Below, piece by piece: positions 1 through 8,036 of a stretch of DNA of 12,278 nucleotides (positions are counted from its first letter, which is position 1; the number at the start of each line of letters is the position of its first letter). The stretch comes from Desulfotomaculum sp. (GTDB taxonomy: Bacteria; Bacillota; Desulfotomaculia; Desulfotomaculales; Nap2-2B): NCBI GenBank assembly GCA_003485325.1, contig DMZI01000071.1, positions 1 to 12,278 on the forward strand, written 5' to 3'. The translations under genes were made by a program, and so were the position numbers. The notes under the pieces were generated by a model, which saw only the letters and a program-made list of their open reading frames with translations, ran no database searches and was not told the origin of the DNA.

Positions 1-110
1 TCGTTCACCCTCGGGCTCGGTCAAAACTCGGCGCTTATGCGCCTCAAACAAATTCCCTCGCTTATCCTCGGGTTCACTCGTTCTTTGAATGAAGGCTCAA
101 AATCGCACTT
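1..110. repeat. Possible end of a dispersed repeat element
   Basis: No open reading frame of useful length covers this stretch. On the minus strand it is a run of CGAG/GAG-containing words. The word CCTCGGGCTC (9-18) recurs as CCTCGGGTTC (66-75), about 57 bases later. TCAAAA-type words recur near 21, 45 and 96. A small perfect hairpin, GGCGC-ttat-GCGCC, lies at 30-43. This texture differs from the rest of the window and resembles intergenic repeats of clostridial genomes, but that is an impression, not a match. The element is probably cut by the window edge. Confidence 0.3.
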
Positions 111-157
111 AAGGCATTGACCTTCCTTTATTAATGAATTTTCATCCTCCTGATGGC

Positions 158-171
158 GCCGCTTCAGCGGC
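158..171 (-). other. Small hairpin downstream of the sugar isomerase gene
   Basis: GCCGC-ttca-GCGGC forms a perfect 5-bp stem with a 4-base loop, 18 bases past the isomerase stop codon. On the minus strand it is not followed by a run of T, so it does not look like a standard intrinsic terminator. It may stabilise the mRNA end. The bases from here to about 120 contain AGGAGGATG, but that ATG is immediately adjacent to the SD and its frame stops after four codons, so no gene is called. Confidence 0.3.
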
Positions 172-189
172 ATGGATGTTTCCTTATGG

Positions 190-1254
190 TCATTGACTGG
201 CCAGGGCTTCCTTTAACCGATCAATGACTTTTACAGGGCCGGGATCGATTCCGTAAAGCAAAGCGAGGTAAATACTGGTATAATCCCCGGTATAGATTAA
301 GGAATACATCCGGGAAAGAATTGTATCCCCGGCTGACTGAATTTGCGCAACACCGGCTACTTTATCTCCTATTTCCTGATGTGTGATTTCAATCCTTTTT
401 TGTACCCTGGCGTGATCGTCCTTGCTCCGAAGAATTATTAAAAAGAGGTTTTTCAATATCTCTGCAGGTGTTTCAAAACCTACTATTTCGTTATGATTGA
501 GTTCCGGAAAAACGTTCCAATAAGCAGGTGTTTTGGTGTTTTCATTAAATTGGCCTTTCCAACGCTGGGCGACAACTTCGGTCGTTCCAGACGAACCCCA
601 GATTACCGGGATATGCCCGTAAAGCCTTGCAGCAAGCTGTTTGGACAAGTTGCCCGATAATTCCACCTGAGGACCTAATTGATTACGTAATAATCTCAGC
701 TGTTGAACAAGTTCGGCCACTTCTTCAGAGATGCCTGTAACAAGACCAATTCTCTCAAGTACTGCCAGCATCGGTATAAATAAGTAACCCGTTGCGGCAC
801 GCGGGGAAATGCCTCCAGGAACGGTAACTGCCGGAATCTTGTCTGCTTGAGCCATATCTTTAAGTTTTCCCCCGGTAGTTAAAACAATTATAGTAGCTTT
901 TTTTTCACGGGCTATGTGGTAAGCGCTAAGTGTTTCTTCAGTGTTTCCCGAGTAGCTGACTGCAAAAATAAGCGTTTGCTGATCAACGAACAGAGGAAGT
1001 GAATAGTGACGGTTTACGAATACCGGAACGGCCAGTCTGTTTGTAGAAAAGACCCTTAAAAGGTCTCCTCCGATAGCGGACCCCCCAAGACCGGTAACGA
1101 CAATTTTGTCGGCTTTTATTTCAGCGGGCAGGTCAACAGAGTTGCCAATCTTCCAGGCTTCGCTGCATTGATCAGGCAAATTCCATAAAGACGCAAGCAT
1201 ATTCTGCGTGTCAATCCTGCTGATTGCTTCCGGATTATCTAAAATATCCCACAA
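190..1254 (-). CDS. Bifunctional phosphoglucose/phosphomannose isomerase
   Basis: A 354-residue SIS-domain isomerase of the PGI/PMI family found in archaea and some bacteria. It interconverts glucose-6-P and fructose-6-P, and mannose-6-P and fructose-6-P, in the cytoplasm. Visible motifs are GLGGSAIGGDL (55-65) and the phosphosugar-binding SYSGNTEET (100-108). E238 and H254 (in ELNHNE, 251-256) are 16 residues apart, the same spacing as the catalytic Glu and His I recall for the Pyrobaculum enzyme. K348, close to the C-terminus, is the likely catalytic Lys. The start is TTG: no in-frame ATG lies between it and the promoter, and AGGGGG lies about 9 bases upstream. The gene follows a glucokinase, so the pair would feed hexose into glycolysis. 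It has its own promoter (1281-1310). Length is normal to slightly long for the family. Confidence 0.9.
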   Translation of the reverse strand: MWDILDNPEAISRIDTQNMLASLWNLPDQCSEAWKIGNSVDLPAEIKADKIVVTGLGGSAIGGDLLRVFSTNRLAVPVFVNRHYSLPLFVDQQTLIFAVSYSGNTEETLSAYHIAREKKATIIVLTTGGKLKDMAQADKIPAVTVPGGISPRAATGYLFIPMLAVLERIGLVTGISEEVAELVQQLRLLRNQLGPQVELSGNLSKQLAARLYGHIPVIWGSSGTTEVVAQRWKGQFNENTKTPAYWNVFPELNHNEIVGFETPAEILKNLFLIILRSKDDHARVQKRIEITHQEIGDKVAGVAQIQSAGDTILSRMYSLIYTGDYTSIYLALLYGIDPGPVKVIDRLKEALASQ

Positions 1255-1280
1255 AACTAAAGACCCCCTTTTCGTATGTT

Positions 1281-1310
1281 ATTATAAGTTTAGCCAAAGA
1301 ATTTTTTCAA
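1281..1310 (-). promoter_or_regulatory. Sigma-A-type promoter of the sugar isomerase gene
   Basis: Read on the minus strand, TTGAAA (1310-1305) is followed by an 18-base spacer and a perfect TATAAT (1286-1281). Transcription would start near 1274, leaving a short leader with the AGGGGG ribosome binding site. This gives the isomerase a start independent of the upstream glucokinase. The rest of the 211-base gap (1311-1465) is AT-rich and I see no gene in it. Confidence 0.7.
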
Positions 1311-1443
1311 TTTCCATTATCTAAAACTACACTGCTGAAGATGGAAACTGAACCTGAAAGATATGATTTAAATATTGCTTATCGAAAATAATTTTAATAT
1401 TCTCTCTACAAACGCTAATACCTGCCGGTCAAAATAAATCCTT

Positions 1444-1481
1444 GGCAAGTGACATATAAAGGTTATTATAACCGGCTTGCC
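1444..1481 (-). terminator. Weak terminator-like structure at the glucokinase end
   Basis: GGTTAT-T-ATAACC (1461-1473) overlaps the glucokinase stop codon. It is nested inside a second inverted pair, GGCAAG (1444-1449) and CTTGCC (1476-1481). On the minus strand the outer arm is followed by AAGGATTTATTTTG, which is T-rich but not a clean T-run. It could end the uvrA-uvrC-glucokinase transcript or only slow it. Confidence 0.3.
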
Positions 1482-2431
1482 TGAAGGGCGCATGCAACCG
1501 CCCCAAGCAAACCTGACCTGTCGCCTAGCGCGGCAGGCAATATTCTGAGTTTGTTCCTATTTGATTTAATCACCCTTCTTCTTAACTCAACATTCATTGC
1601 CTGCCATAGCGGAGGCCCTGCTTTCATAGCCCCCCCGCCTAAAAGGATCAGGGATGGGTTGAGCAGATTTACTATGTATGAAAGGCCAAGGCCCAAAGCC
1701 CTGCCGGTTTTATCCAAAATCCCGAGCGCCTCTTGATCACCGGCGGCGGCAGCCCGTGAAACTGCCTCGGCAGTTATTCCTTCTGACAAATCTCCGGCTG
1801 CCTTAAGAATGCCCGTTCCTTTACCCTGTTGGACAAGTTCCCTTGCAAAGCGGGCTATAGCAGTCCCCGAGGCTATTGTTTCCAGACAACCCCTATTCCC
1901 GCAGCTGCATAATAACCCATCCGGTTCAACGGCAAGATGACCTATTTCTCCTGCGCTGTAATCAGCCCCCTGATAAAGTTCCCCATTCAAAATTAATCCA
2001 CAGCCGATACCCGTACTGATAGTAATGTAAATTAAATTAGAAGCCCCCTTATAGTCTCCAAAACAAAATTCTCCCAGAGCAGCCAGGTTGGCGTCATTGC
2101 CTACCGTTACGCTAACATGTAATGCTTCTTCTAAAAGGAATTTGAGAGGGACATCCTGCCAGCCAAGATTTGGCGCCTGATAAATAAAGCCGCGCTGTGG
2201 ATCCAGCGGCCCGGGAGCGCCAATTCCAAGATAAGCGGGAATTTCCGAAAGTCCTGCTTTTTCTGTGACTTGTTTAACCGTCGCCACAATCTTGTCCAGT
2301 ACAAAATCTATCCCCTTACCGGCTTCGGTTGGCGTCTTGGTTTCAGCTAAAATGCGGCCCTTTAAATCGGCAACAGCCGTATATATCTTAGTTCCACCAA
2401 GATCAACCCCGGTTACAAAATGATTTTTCAT
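1466..2431 (-). CDS. glcK: ROK-family glucokinase
   Basis: A 321-residue ROK-family sugar kinase, most likely an ATP-dependent glucokinase making glucose-6-phosphate in the cytoplasm. The N-terminal phosphate-binding motif DLGGTK is at 10-15. GNDAN at 111-115 contains the catalytic-base Asp (D113). EIGH (162-165) with CSCGNRGC (175-182) forms the ROK zinc site (H165, C175, C177, C182), followed by E184. The segment STGIGCG (139-145) differs slightly from the usual GTGIGGG. ROK repressors carry an N-terminal helix-turn-helix, and none is present, so this is an enzyme rather than a regulator. The start is ATG with a poor SD (AAGG about 17 bases away). It lies 40 bases after uvrC and is probably read from the uvr transcript. 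Exact sugar specificity is inferred from the family and from the isomerase next door. Confidence 0.88.
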   Translation of the reverse strand: MKNHFVTGVDLGGTKIYTAVADLKGRILAETKTPTEAGKGIDFVLDKIVATVKQVTEKAGLSEIPAYLGIGAPGPLDPQRGFIYQAPNLGWQDVPLKFLLEEALHVSVTVGNDANLAALGEFCFGDYKGASNLIYITISTGIGCGLILNGELYQGADYSAGEIGHLAVEPDGLLCSCGNRGCLETIASGTAIARFARELVQQGKGTGILKAAGDLSEGITAEAVSRAAAAGDQEALGILDKTGRALGLGLSYIVNLLNPSLILLGGGAMKAGPPLWQAMNVELRRRVIKSNRNKLRILPAALGDRSGLLGAVACALQASRL

Positions 2432-2471
2432 TTTTGTCTAAACGTTTTCCTTTTCATATTCTTATTTATTA

Positions 2472-4343
2472 TTAATGAAAAAAATTATAAACCGCTTGTG
2501 CTGCCGGTAGAGTCATGCCAGGCACTTCCGTTAACTCACTAAGGGTGGCCTTGCTGATAGCCGTCAAAGATGGAAATGCTGAAAGAAGCGCCAGCCGGCG
2601 AACCTTGCCGATACCCTTTATCTCATTGAGAATTGAAGAAAGACTATTGGAGGCATGCAGCTTTCTGTGATAAGCAAGAGCAAAACGGTGGGCTTCATCC
2701 CTCAATCTCTGAACAAGGCGCAACGCAGGTGAATTAGAAGGCAAGCGGATGGGTTCATCCTTCTCTTCCATATAAATAACTTCTTCCCCCTTGGCTATAC
2801 TGCAGGCCGGGATATATTCAAAACCCGTCTCCCTCATTACCTGCCGGGCACAGGAGAGCTGCCCGGCGCCGCCATCAACGATAATAAGGTCCGGCAAACG
2901 GTGAAATCCCGCTTTTTTTGTCGAAAGCCGGCCGCTGTCAAGCAATTCCTTTTCTTGACGAGCGCGCAAAAATCGCCTTTTTAACGCTTCCTGCAAACAG
3001 GCGTAATCGTTTGGGCCTTCTACTGTCCGGATTTTAAACTTCCGGTAGTGTTCAGGCGTTATCCTTCCCTGATCATAAACAACCATTGAAGCAACGTTTT
3101 CAAAACCCTGAGTATTTGAAATATCATAACATTCTATGCGTGCTGGTGTATTTTGCAGGTCTAGTTCAATTCTCAGTTCTTCCAGGGCTTGATCGTCAAA
3201 CTGTTTTTTTTGCGCTGTTATTTCAGCTTCCCGCAAAGCCAGTACGGCATTTTTTTCAACCATTTCAATCAACTGCTTGTTTTCCCCGCTTCGGGGAGTA
3301 CAAAGTTTGACCTTCCCGCCCCTTTTGCAGGAAAGCCAGGCTGCAACAACCCCTTTTTCTTCTTCCATAATGCCGGACAGCAGAATCTTTTCGGGAACAA
3401 AGTCAACATTATTATAATGCTGCTTGATAAACGCGGTAATTATTTCCGCATTGCTCAAATCTTCGGTATTACTGAGCAAAAAATGCTCCCTGCTGATGAG
3501 TTTGCCGGAACGCATGTAGAAAACCATTGCGCAACAGATTCCCTGGCCGGCAGCGGCGGCAATAATATCCAGGTTACTTGGGTTTTTAAGGATAACTTTT
3601 TGTTTCTCAATTACCAGTTCGATCGATTTAATCTGATCACGAAATTTGGCGGCATTTTCAAAATCCAGTTTTTTTGACGCCTCATCCATTCTCAAAGCAA
3701 TTCTTTTGACCACATCTTCCTGACGGCCCTCCATGAACAGGCAAACCTCCTGAATCATGGCCAGATATTCCTCCTGTGCAACTAAACCGGAACATGGAGC
3801 CAGGCATTGGTTTAGATGATGGTTAAGACAAGGCCTGTTTGTTCTGGAAGCTTTTCCAAAACCACCGTCAATTTTTGTTATTTTTTGGTTACAGGTTCGA
3901 AAAGGAAAGAGTTTTCTGAGCAGGTTCAATGTATCTTGAATTGCTCCGACCTGAGTATAGGGGCCAAAATAAACAGATCCATCACGAATAAAGTTTCTTG
4001 TAATTTGAATCCGGGGGAATTCTTCTTTCAGAGATATTTTAAGATAGGGATAACTCTTATCATCTTTTAACAGAATGTTATAGCGGGGGCGGTGCTCCTT
4101 GATCAGGTTTGATTCCAGGATAAGGGCTTCAACTTCATTATCGGTTATTATGTATTCAAAATCCACCGCTCGCTCGACCAAAGAACGCACCTTAGGGGAA
4201 TTACCGGCTCCGGCATGGTAATATGAACGAACGCGATTCTTCAGGGATACCGCCTTACCCACATAGATTACTTTCCCCTCGGCATCTTTAAAAAAATAAA
4301 CGCCGGATGTACTGGGCAGCCTAGTGAGCTTTTCCTCTAACAT
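2472..4343 (-). CDS. uvrC: Excinuclease ABC subunit C
   Basis: UvrC makes both incisions around a bulky DNA lesion after UvrA and UvrB load. It is 623 residues, the normal length. The N-terminal GIY-YIG nuclease shows GVY (14-16), YVGK (27-30), R37/R39 and E77, and makes the 3' cut. C151, C172, C180 and C184 match the conserved Cys set reported to hold a 4Fe-4S cluster. The UVR/UvrB-binding helices cover about 205-240. The RNase H-like domain has D407 (CYDIS), D490 (VDGG) and H552 (DEAH) for the 5' cut. A helix-hairpin-helix pair ends the protein (about 570-623). Its ATG shares one base with the uvrA stop (TAATG), and GAGG is 5 bases upstream inside uvrA, so translation is probably coupled. 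All key residues are present. Confidence 0.97.
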   Translation of the reverse strand: MLEEKLTRLPSTSGVYFFKDAEGKVIYVGKAVSLKNRVRSYYHAGAGNSPKVRSLVERAVDFEYIITDNEVEALILESNLIKEHRPRYNILLKDDKSYPYLKISLKEEFPRIQITRNFIRDGSVYFGPYTQVGAIQDTLNLLRKLFPFRTCNQKITKIDGGFGKASRTNRPCLNHHLNQCLAPCSGLVAQEEYLAMIQEVCLFMEGRQEDVVKRIALRMDEASKKLDFENAAKFRDQIKSIELVIEKQKVILKNPSNLDIIAAAAGQGICCAMVFYMRSGKLISREHFLLSNTEDLSNAEIITAFIKQHYNNVDFVPEKILLSGIMEEEKGVVAAWLSCKRGGKVKLCTPRSGENKQLIEMVEKNAVLALREAEITAQKKQFDDQALEELRIELDLQNTPARIECYDISNTQGFENVASMVVYDQGRITPEHYRKFKIRTVEGPNDYACLQEALKRRFLRARQEKELLDSGRLSTKKAGFHRLPDLIIVDGGAGQLSCARQVMRETGFEYIPACSIAKGEEVIYMEEKDEPIRLPSNSPALRLVQRLRDEAHRFALAYHRKLHASNSLSSILNEIKGIGKVRRLALLSAFPSLTAISKATLSELTEVPGMTLPAAQAVYNFFH

Positions 4344-7207
4344 TAGATCCTCGCCTCTACGAGATAATTTTTTTTATGCCCGGTCGCTTTTATAGCCAAG
4401 GAGGGAAGAACTTTTTTTAAGAACTGACCTGTATATGATTCTGTTTTACATGCTACTTCCTCAGGTGTACCCTCTGCAATTACACTCCCGCCGCGTTCTC
4501 CGCCCTCCGGGCCGAGATCTATTATATAGTCGGCAGTCTTAATCACATCAAGATTATGTTCAATTACCACCACTGTGTCGCCTGCCTCCGTTAAACGGTG
4601 CAGAACCTTAAGCAGGTGAGCCACATCATCCATATGCAATCCGGTTGTAGGCTCGTCAAGTATGTAAAAAGTACGCCCGTTAGAACGCCTGGACAACTCT
4701 GTCGCCAGCTTTACACGCTGGGCTTCCCCGCCGGAGAGTTCCGGCGCCGGCTGCCCCAGGCGAATATACCCAAGGCCAACATCCTGCAAAGTTTTTAAAC
4801 GCCTGTAAATACGGGGTTGAAACCGGAAAAACTCCGCCGCCTGATCGACAGTCATATTCAATACATCAGCTATACTTTTACCCTTGTATTTTACTTCCAT
4901 TGTCTCACGGTTGTACCTTGAACCCTTGCATACTTCGCAAGGAATGTAAATATCAGGCAAAAAGTGCATTTCAATTTTAATAATACCGTCACCGTAACAA
5001 GCTTCACAGCGTCCTCCCTTGACATTAAAACTAAACCTGCCGGGCTTGTAACCCCGTACGCGCGCTTCGGGCAATTGTGAAAACAGGTCCCTGATTTCAT
5101 TAAAAACCCCGGTATAAGTTGCCGGATTGGAACGCGGAGTCCGTCCGATCGGAGATTGATCTACACTGATTACTTTATCAAGAAACTGCAGCCCCTCAAT
5201 ACCCCTGCAAAACCCTGTCTGGTTTCTGGAACCATGCAGCTCTTTGGCAAGGTTTGTGTAAACAATCTCGTTTATAAGGGTGCTTTTACCGGAACCGGAA
5301 ACTCCTGTTACGCAAATAAATAACCCAAGAGGAAAAGTAACGTTTATATTTTTTAAATTATGCTCGGCAGCGCCTAATACTGTCAAAAATTTTTCTTTTG
5401 GAATGCGGCGGGTCTCCGGAATCGGCACATATTTCCGGCCGCTTAAATACTGGCCGGTGATTGAAACGGGATTGCCTATGATATCTTCAACTTTCCCCTG
5501 TGCTATAACCTGTCCGCCATTTTCTCCCGCCCCGGGACCAATATCGACAATATGATCCGCAGTTAGAATAGTCTCCTCATCATGCTCTACTACAATAACC
5601 GTATTGCCCAGGTCCTTTAAATGCAGCAGAGTATCCAAAAGACGCCTGTTATCACGCTGGTGCAAGCCTATACTTGGTTCATCAAGAATGTACAGAACAC
5701 CGGTTAAACCGCTGCCTATCTGAGTAGCCAGCCGGATACGCTGTGCCTCACCGCCGGAGAGCGTACCCGCAGGACGATCAATGGTAAGGTAATCAAGACC
5801 CACGTTAACAAGGAATCCCAAACGTTCAACAATCTCTTTAAGAATACGCCTGGCAATCAGATTTTCCCTGTCAGTTAGTTCAAGAGAATTAAAAAAGCTG
5901 AGCATTTCAGAAACCGGAAAACGGCTTACCTGGACTATGGAAAGATTCCCAACTTTTACAGCCAGGGCTTCTTTTCTCAGTCGATCGCCTTTACAATCCG
6001 GACATGGCAGAAAGCTCATATAACGTTCAATTTCTTCACGCATGTACTCAGAATTTGTATCCTTGTACCGGCGCTTTATGTTGTTCATAATTCCTTCAAA
6101 GGGAACCTGGTATTCAATTTGCCGCCCGTACGAGTTTTTATACCTGAACCTTATTTGTTCCTGGCCGGTTCCGTAATAGAGCGTGTTTAACTGCTCAGTG
6201 GTTAATTGGCATATTGGTGTTTCCAGGCTAAAACCGTATTTTTCCGCGACACCCTCCAGGTAGGAATAAGCTGTTGCCCCTTTATACCAGCCTTCGATAG
6301 CGCCATCTGCTATTGATTTATTCATATCCGGAACAACCAGATCAGGATTTATTTTTTTATGAATTCCCAAACCCGTGCAGGTGGGACAGGCGCCAAAAGG
6401 GCTATTAAAAGAAAATATCCTGGGTTCGATTTCCGGCAAACCTGTACCACAATCCGGACAGGCAAATTTTTCACTGAAAACGATCTCCGTACCATCTTCA
6501 ACTGCGGCAATCGCAATGCCATCTGCATTCTTAAGAGCGGTTTCCAAAGAATCGGTTAACCGCTGCGTCAAACCAGGACGGTTAATTAACCTGTCTACTA
6601 CAATTTCTATGTTATGTTTTTTGTTTTTATCAATTCTGGGGGTTTCTCCCGTATCAAACAATTCCCCGTCCACCCTTATCCGTGAAAACCCATTTTTACG
6701 AATTCCTTCAATGAGTTTTTGGTGCTCCCCCTTTTTCCCCCGGATTACGGGCGCTAAGATCATCAACCTGATTCCTTCCGGTAAAGAAACTAATTGGTCC
6801 ACCATTTGCTCCACGGCTTGTCTTGTAATGGGTTGTCCGCATTGCGGACAATAGGGTTTGCCGATCCGTGCAAACAGCAGCCTTAAATAATCGTAAATTT
6901 CCGTCACTGTACCCACGGTCGAACGGGGATTATGACTGGTCGTCTTCTGATCAATTGAAATAGCGGGTGAAAGCCCTTCAATATAGTCGATATCCGGTTT
7001 TTCCATCTGCCCGAGAAACTGCCGGGCATAAGCGGACAATGATTCCACGTAACGCCTCTGACCTTCAGCATAAATAGTGTCGAAGGCCAGTGAAGACTTT
7101 CCTGAGCCGGATAAACCGGTGAAAACCACCATTTGCCCGCGTGGAATTTCCAGGCTGATATTTTTTAAGTTATGGATACGCGCGCCTTTAATCACTATCT
7201 TATCCAA
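4343..7207 (-). CDS. uvrA: Excinuclease ABC subunit A
   Basis: UvrA is the damage-sensing ATPase of nucleotide excision repair, a dimer that loads UvrB. The protein is 954 residues with both ABC halves intact. Walker A motifs are GLSGSGKSS (31-39) and GVSGSGKST (635-643). Signature LSGGEAQR occurs at 483-490 and 824-831. Walker B Asp-Glu pairs are at 509-510 and 851-852. Zinc ligands are C120/C123 with C402/C405, C250/C253 with C274/C277, and C734/C737 with C757/C760. The start is TTG: the family's typical opening follows it directly, and the nearby ATG 5 bases upstream is out of frame. The SD is modest (GGGTG). uvrB, often adjacent to uvrA in Firmicutes, is not in this window. The upstream gene is a coat gene closed by a terminator, so uvrA begins its own transcript with uvrC. 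Confidence 0.97.
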   Translation of the reverse strand: MDKIVIKGARIHNLKNISLEIPRGQMVVFTGLSGSGKSSLAFDTIYAEGQRRYVESLSAYARQFLGQMEKPDIDYIEGLSPAISIDQKTTSHNPRSTVGTVTEIYDYLRLLFARIGKPYCPQCGQPITRQAVEQMVDQLVSLPEGIRLMILAPVIRGKKGEHQKLIEGIRKNGFSRIRVDGELFDTGETPRIDKNKKHNIEIVVDRLINRPGLTQRLTDSLETALKNADGIAIAAVEDGTEIVFSEKFACPDCGTGLPEIEPRIFSFNSPFGACPTCTGLGIHKKINPDLVVPDMNKSIADGAIEGWYKGATAYSYLEGVAEKYGFSLETPICQLTTEQLNTLYYGTGQEQIRFRYKNSYGRQIEYQVPFEGIMNNIKRRYKDTNSEYMREEIERYMSFLPCPDCKGDRLRKEALAVKVGNLSIVQVSRFPVSEMLSFFNSLELTDRENLIARRILKEIVERLGFLVNVGLDYLTIDRPAGTLSGGEAQRIRLATQIGSGLTGVLYILDEPSIGLHQRDNRRLLDTLLHLKDLGNTVIVVEHDEETILTADHIVDIGPGAGENGGQVIAQGKVEDIIGNPVSITGQYLSGRKYVPIPETRRIPKEKFLTVLGAAEHNLKNINVTFPLGLFICVTGVSGSGKSTLINEIVYTNLAKELHGSRNQTGFCRGIEGLQFLDKVISVDQSPIGRTPRSNPATYTGVFNEIRDLFSQLPEARVRGYKPGRFSFNVKGGRCEACYGDGIIKIEMHFLPDIYIPCEVCKGSRYNRETMEVKYKGKSIADVLNMTVDQAAEFFRFQPRIYRRLKTLQDVGLGYIRLGQPAPELSGGEAQRVKLATELSRRSNGRTFYILDEPTTGLHMDDVAHLLKVLHRLTEAGDTVVVIEHNLDVIKTADYIIDLGPEGGERGGSVIAEGTPEEVACKTESYTGQFLKKVLPSLAIKATGHKKNYLVEARI

Positions 7208-7258
7208 GTCATTGTCACACCCGGTATTTTAAATAAAGAATTATCCTGAGTAGTTTTT

Positions 7259-7267
7259 ATTATAACA
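7259..7267 (-). promoter_or_regulatory. Extended -10 promoter of uvrA-uvrC
   Basis: On the minus strand TGTTATAAT matches the extended -10 consensus TGnTATAAT perfectly. No good -35 box is found 17 bases upstream, which is acceptable for extended -10 promoters. The start site would be near 7252, giving a leader of about 45 bases before the uvrA TTG. I see no canonical GAAC-N4-GTTC LexA box near it. Confidence 0.6.
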
Positions 7268-7275
7268 TATAAACC

Positions 7276-7285
7276 AGGAATTCCT
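7276..7285. promoter_or_regulatory. Palindrome near the -35 region of the uvrA promoter
   Basis: AGGAATTCCT is a perfect 10-base palindrome lying 9 bases upstream of the extended -10 element. It is between that element and the end of the coat-gene terminator T-run. Its position would suit an operator, but it does not match a known SOS box and short palindromes occur by chance. Confidence 0.2.
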
Positions 7286-7289
7286 CTTT

Positions 7290-7329
7290 AAAAAGATAAG
7301 CCCGCGTAAGAGGTCCGTACGCGGGCTTA
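7290..7329 (-). terminator. Intrinsic terminator of the spore coat gene pair
   Basis: A perfect 12-bp inverted repeat, TAAGCCCGCGTA (7297-7308) and TACGCGGGCTTA (7318-7329), has a 9-base loop. On the minus strand it is followed by TCTTTTT. It starts 12 bases after the coat gene stop and insulates uvrA from it. The plus-strand side is also T-rich, so it may work both ways. Confidence 0.9.
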
Positions 7330-7341
7330 CCTTTTCTTTTA

Positions 7342-7686
7342 CTACCAACTGCGGCCTATCGGACCAGGGCTCATCCCTGGAGCAATCCCCATGCTTCCTC
7401 CCGGATAGGCGCTTACGGACCTCATTGAGCCTATTTCTGAACGGATACCGGTTGTTTCAGCCCCCATCGGGACGCCGGTAAATACCGGATCCAGCGGATA
7501 CCAACCGCGTGAATGCATAAGGTCAAAAATTTTCTTCTGTATATTTAGTTCTTCGTTATTAATCTGGATAAGCGTGCCGCGCACACGGTCGTTTGCCGAT
7601 TCAAGCACTGCCGTATGATAACCGGTAGAGATCGTTTTGGCGCCAGTAAGTATGTCAGTTAAAATATCACGATCAGTAAACTCCAT
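7342..7686 (-). CDS. CotF-type spore coat protein
   Basis: A 114-residue protein with a Coat F-like domain over about residues 4-64. It begins with the typical D-x-D-I-L-T-D-I-L pattern, continues through a helical stretch with TGYHTAVLES (21-30), and ends in the characteristic MHSRGWY (57-63). CotF-like proteins are built into the spore coat during sporulation. The tail (about 65-114) is rich in Gly, Pro, Met and Ser and looks unstructured. There is no signal peptide or membrane segment. The ATG has a near-perfect SD (AAAGGAGG) 9 bases upstream. It lies 29 bases after a smaller helical gene and ends at a strong terminator. Family membership is clear from pattern, but the exact coat role is inferred. 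Confidence 0.8.
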   Translation of the reverse strand: MEFTDRDILTDILTGAKTISTGYHTAVLESANDRVRGTLIQINNEELNIQKKIFDLMHSRGWYPLDPVFTGVPMGAETTGIRSEIGSMRSVSAYPGGSMGIAPGMSPGPIGRSW

Positions 7687-7715
7687 TTACAATAACCTCC
7701 TTTCATTTTTATAAA

Positions 7716-7937
7716 TTAATGCCTGGCTATATTTGACAGACCGGCTTCCTGAAGCAAACCGCTTAAAGCGCTGATATGTCTTTGACCTTTTTCGACACAC
7801 TGCTGCAGCAGTGCTTGAACAGCGGGATCTCGACTCTGGTTCAAATAAAAACTTGCTTTCTTGGCGCAAAGTTCTTCTGCCTTTAATTGATCAGAAACGC
7901 GAAGTTTTTCCATTTCAGTGATCATCCAGTGATGCAT
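7716..7937 (-). CDS. Small helical protein paired with the coat gene
   Basis: A 73-residue protein of two probable amphipathic helices (about 10-34 and 37-64), with no signal peptide or membrane segment. The pattern of AEELCAKKASFYL followed by GQRHISALSGLL resembles half of a ferritin-like four-helix fold, the shape also expected of CotF-domain proteins. I do not recognise a named family. The ATG is preceded by an excellent SD, GGAGGAGGTGAATAC. The gene is first in a two-gene unit with the CotF-type gene, 29 bases apart, so it is probably a coat or coat-assembly partner. That role is inferred from context only. Confidence 0.75.
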   Translation of the reverse strand: MHHWMITEMEKLRVSDQLKAEELCAKKASFYLNQSRDPAVQALLQQCVEKGQRHISALSGLLQEAGLSNIARH

Positions 7938-7966
7938 GTATTCACCTCCTCCAAGTATTTCGTTAT

Positions 7967-7995
7967 TTAGTATGTCTCAAAAAAACAATATTATA
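7967..7995 (-). promoter_or_regulatory. Candidate promoter region of the coat pair
   Basis: On the minus strand two overlapping possibilities are visible. One is TATAAT (7995-7990), usable by sigma-A though without a good -35. The other is CATACTAA (7974-7967), close to the CATAC-type -10 of mother-cell sigma-E, with an AT-rich GATATAA some 15 bases upstream. A sporulation sigma factor would fit a coat gene, but the sequence does not decide it. Confidence 0.35.
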
Positions 7996-8036
7996 TCCCC
8001 ATTGCTGAAATTTTCTAAAAAATACGGCGCGGTCGC

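Noticed and set aside
120..189. Small gene downstream of the isomerase, from AGGAGGATG or AAGGAAGGTCAATG
   Set aside because: Both ATG frames stop within a few codons.
115..197. CATTGAC direct repeat (115-121 and 191-197) as a target-site duplication
   Set aside because: Only 7 bases, one copy lies in the isomerase stop region, and no inverted ends or transposase are present.
3086..4070. Several open frames on the plus strand opposite uvrC
   Set aside because: They lie antisense to clearly conserved uvrC, lack good ribosome binding sites and show no recognisable protein pattern.
6359..6854. Plus-strand open frames opposite uvrA
   Set aside because: Shadows of the conserved zinc-binding region of uvrA, with no SD and no plausible product.
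7208..7341. LexA/SOS box in front of uvrA
   Set aside because: No GAAC-N4-GTTC type sequence is present in the gap.
7687..7869. Minus-strand frame overlapping the 73-residue coat-partner gene
   Set aside because: The other frame has a perfect SD and a coherent helical pattern. This one is Arg/Ser-rich noise.
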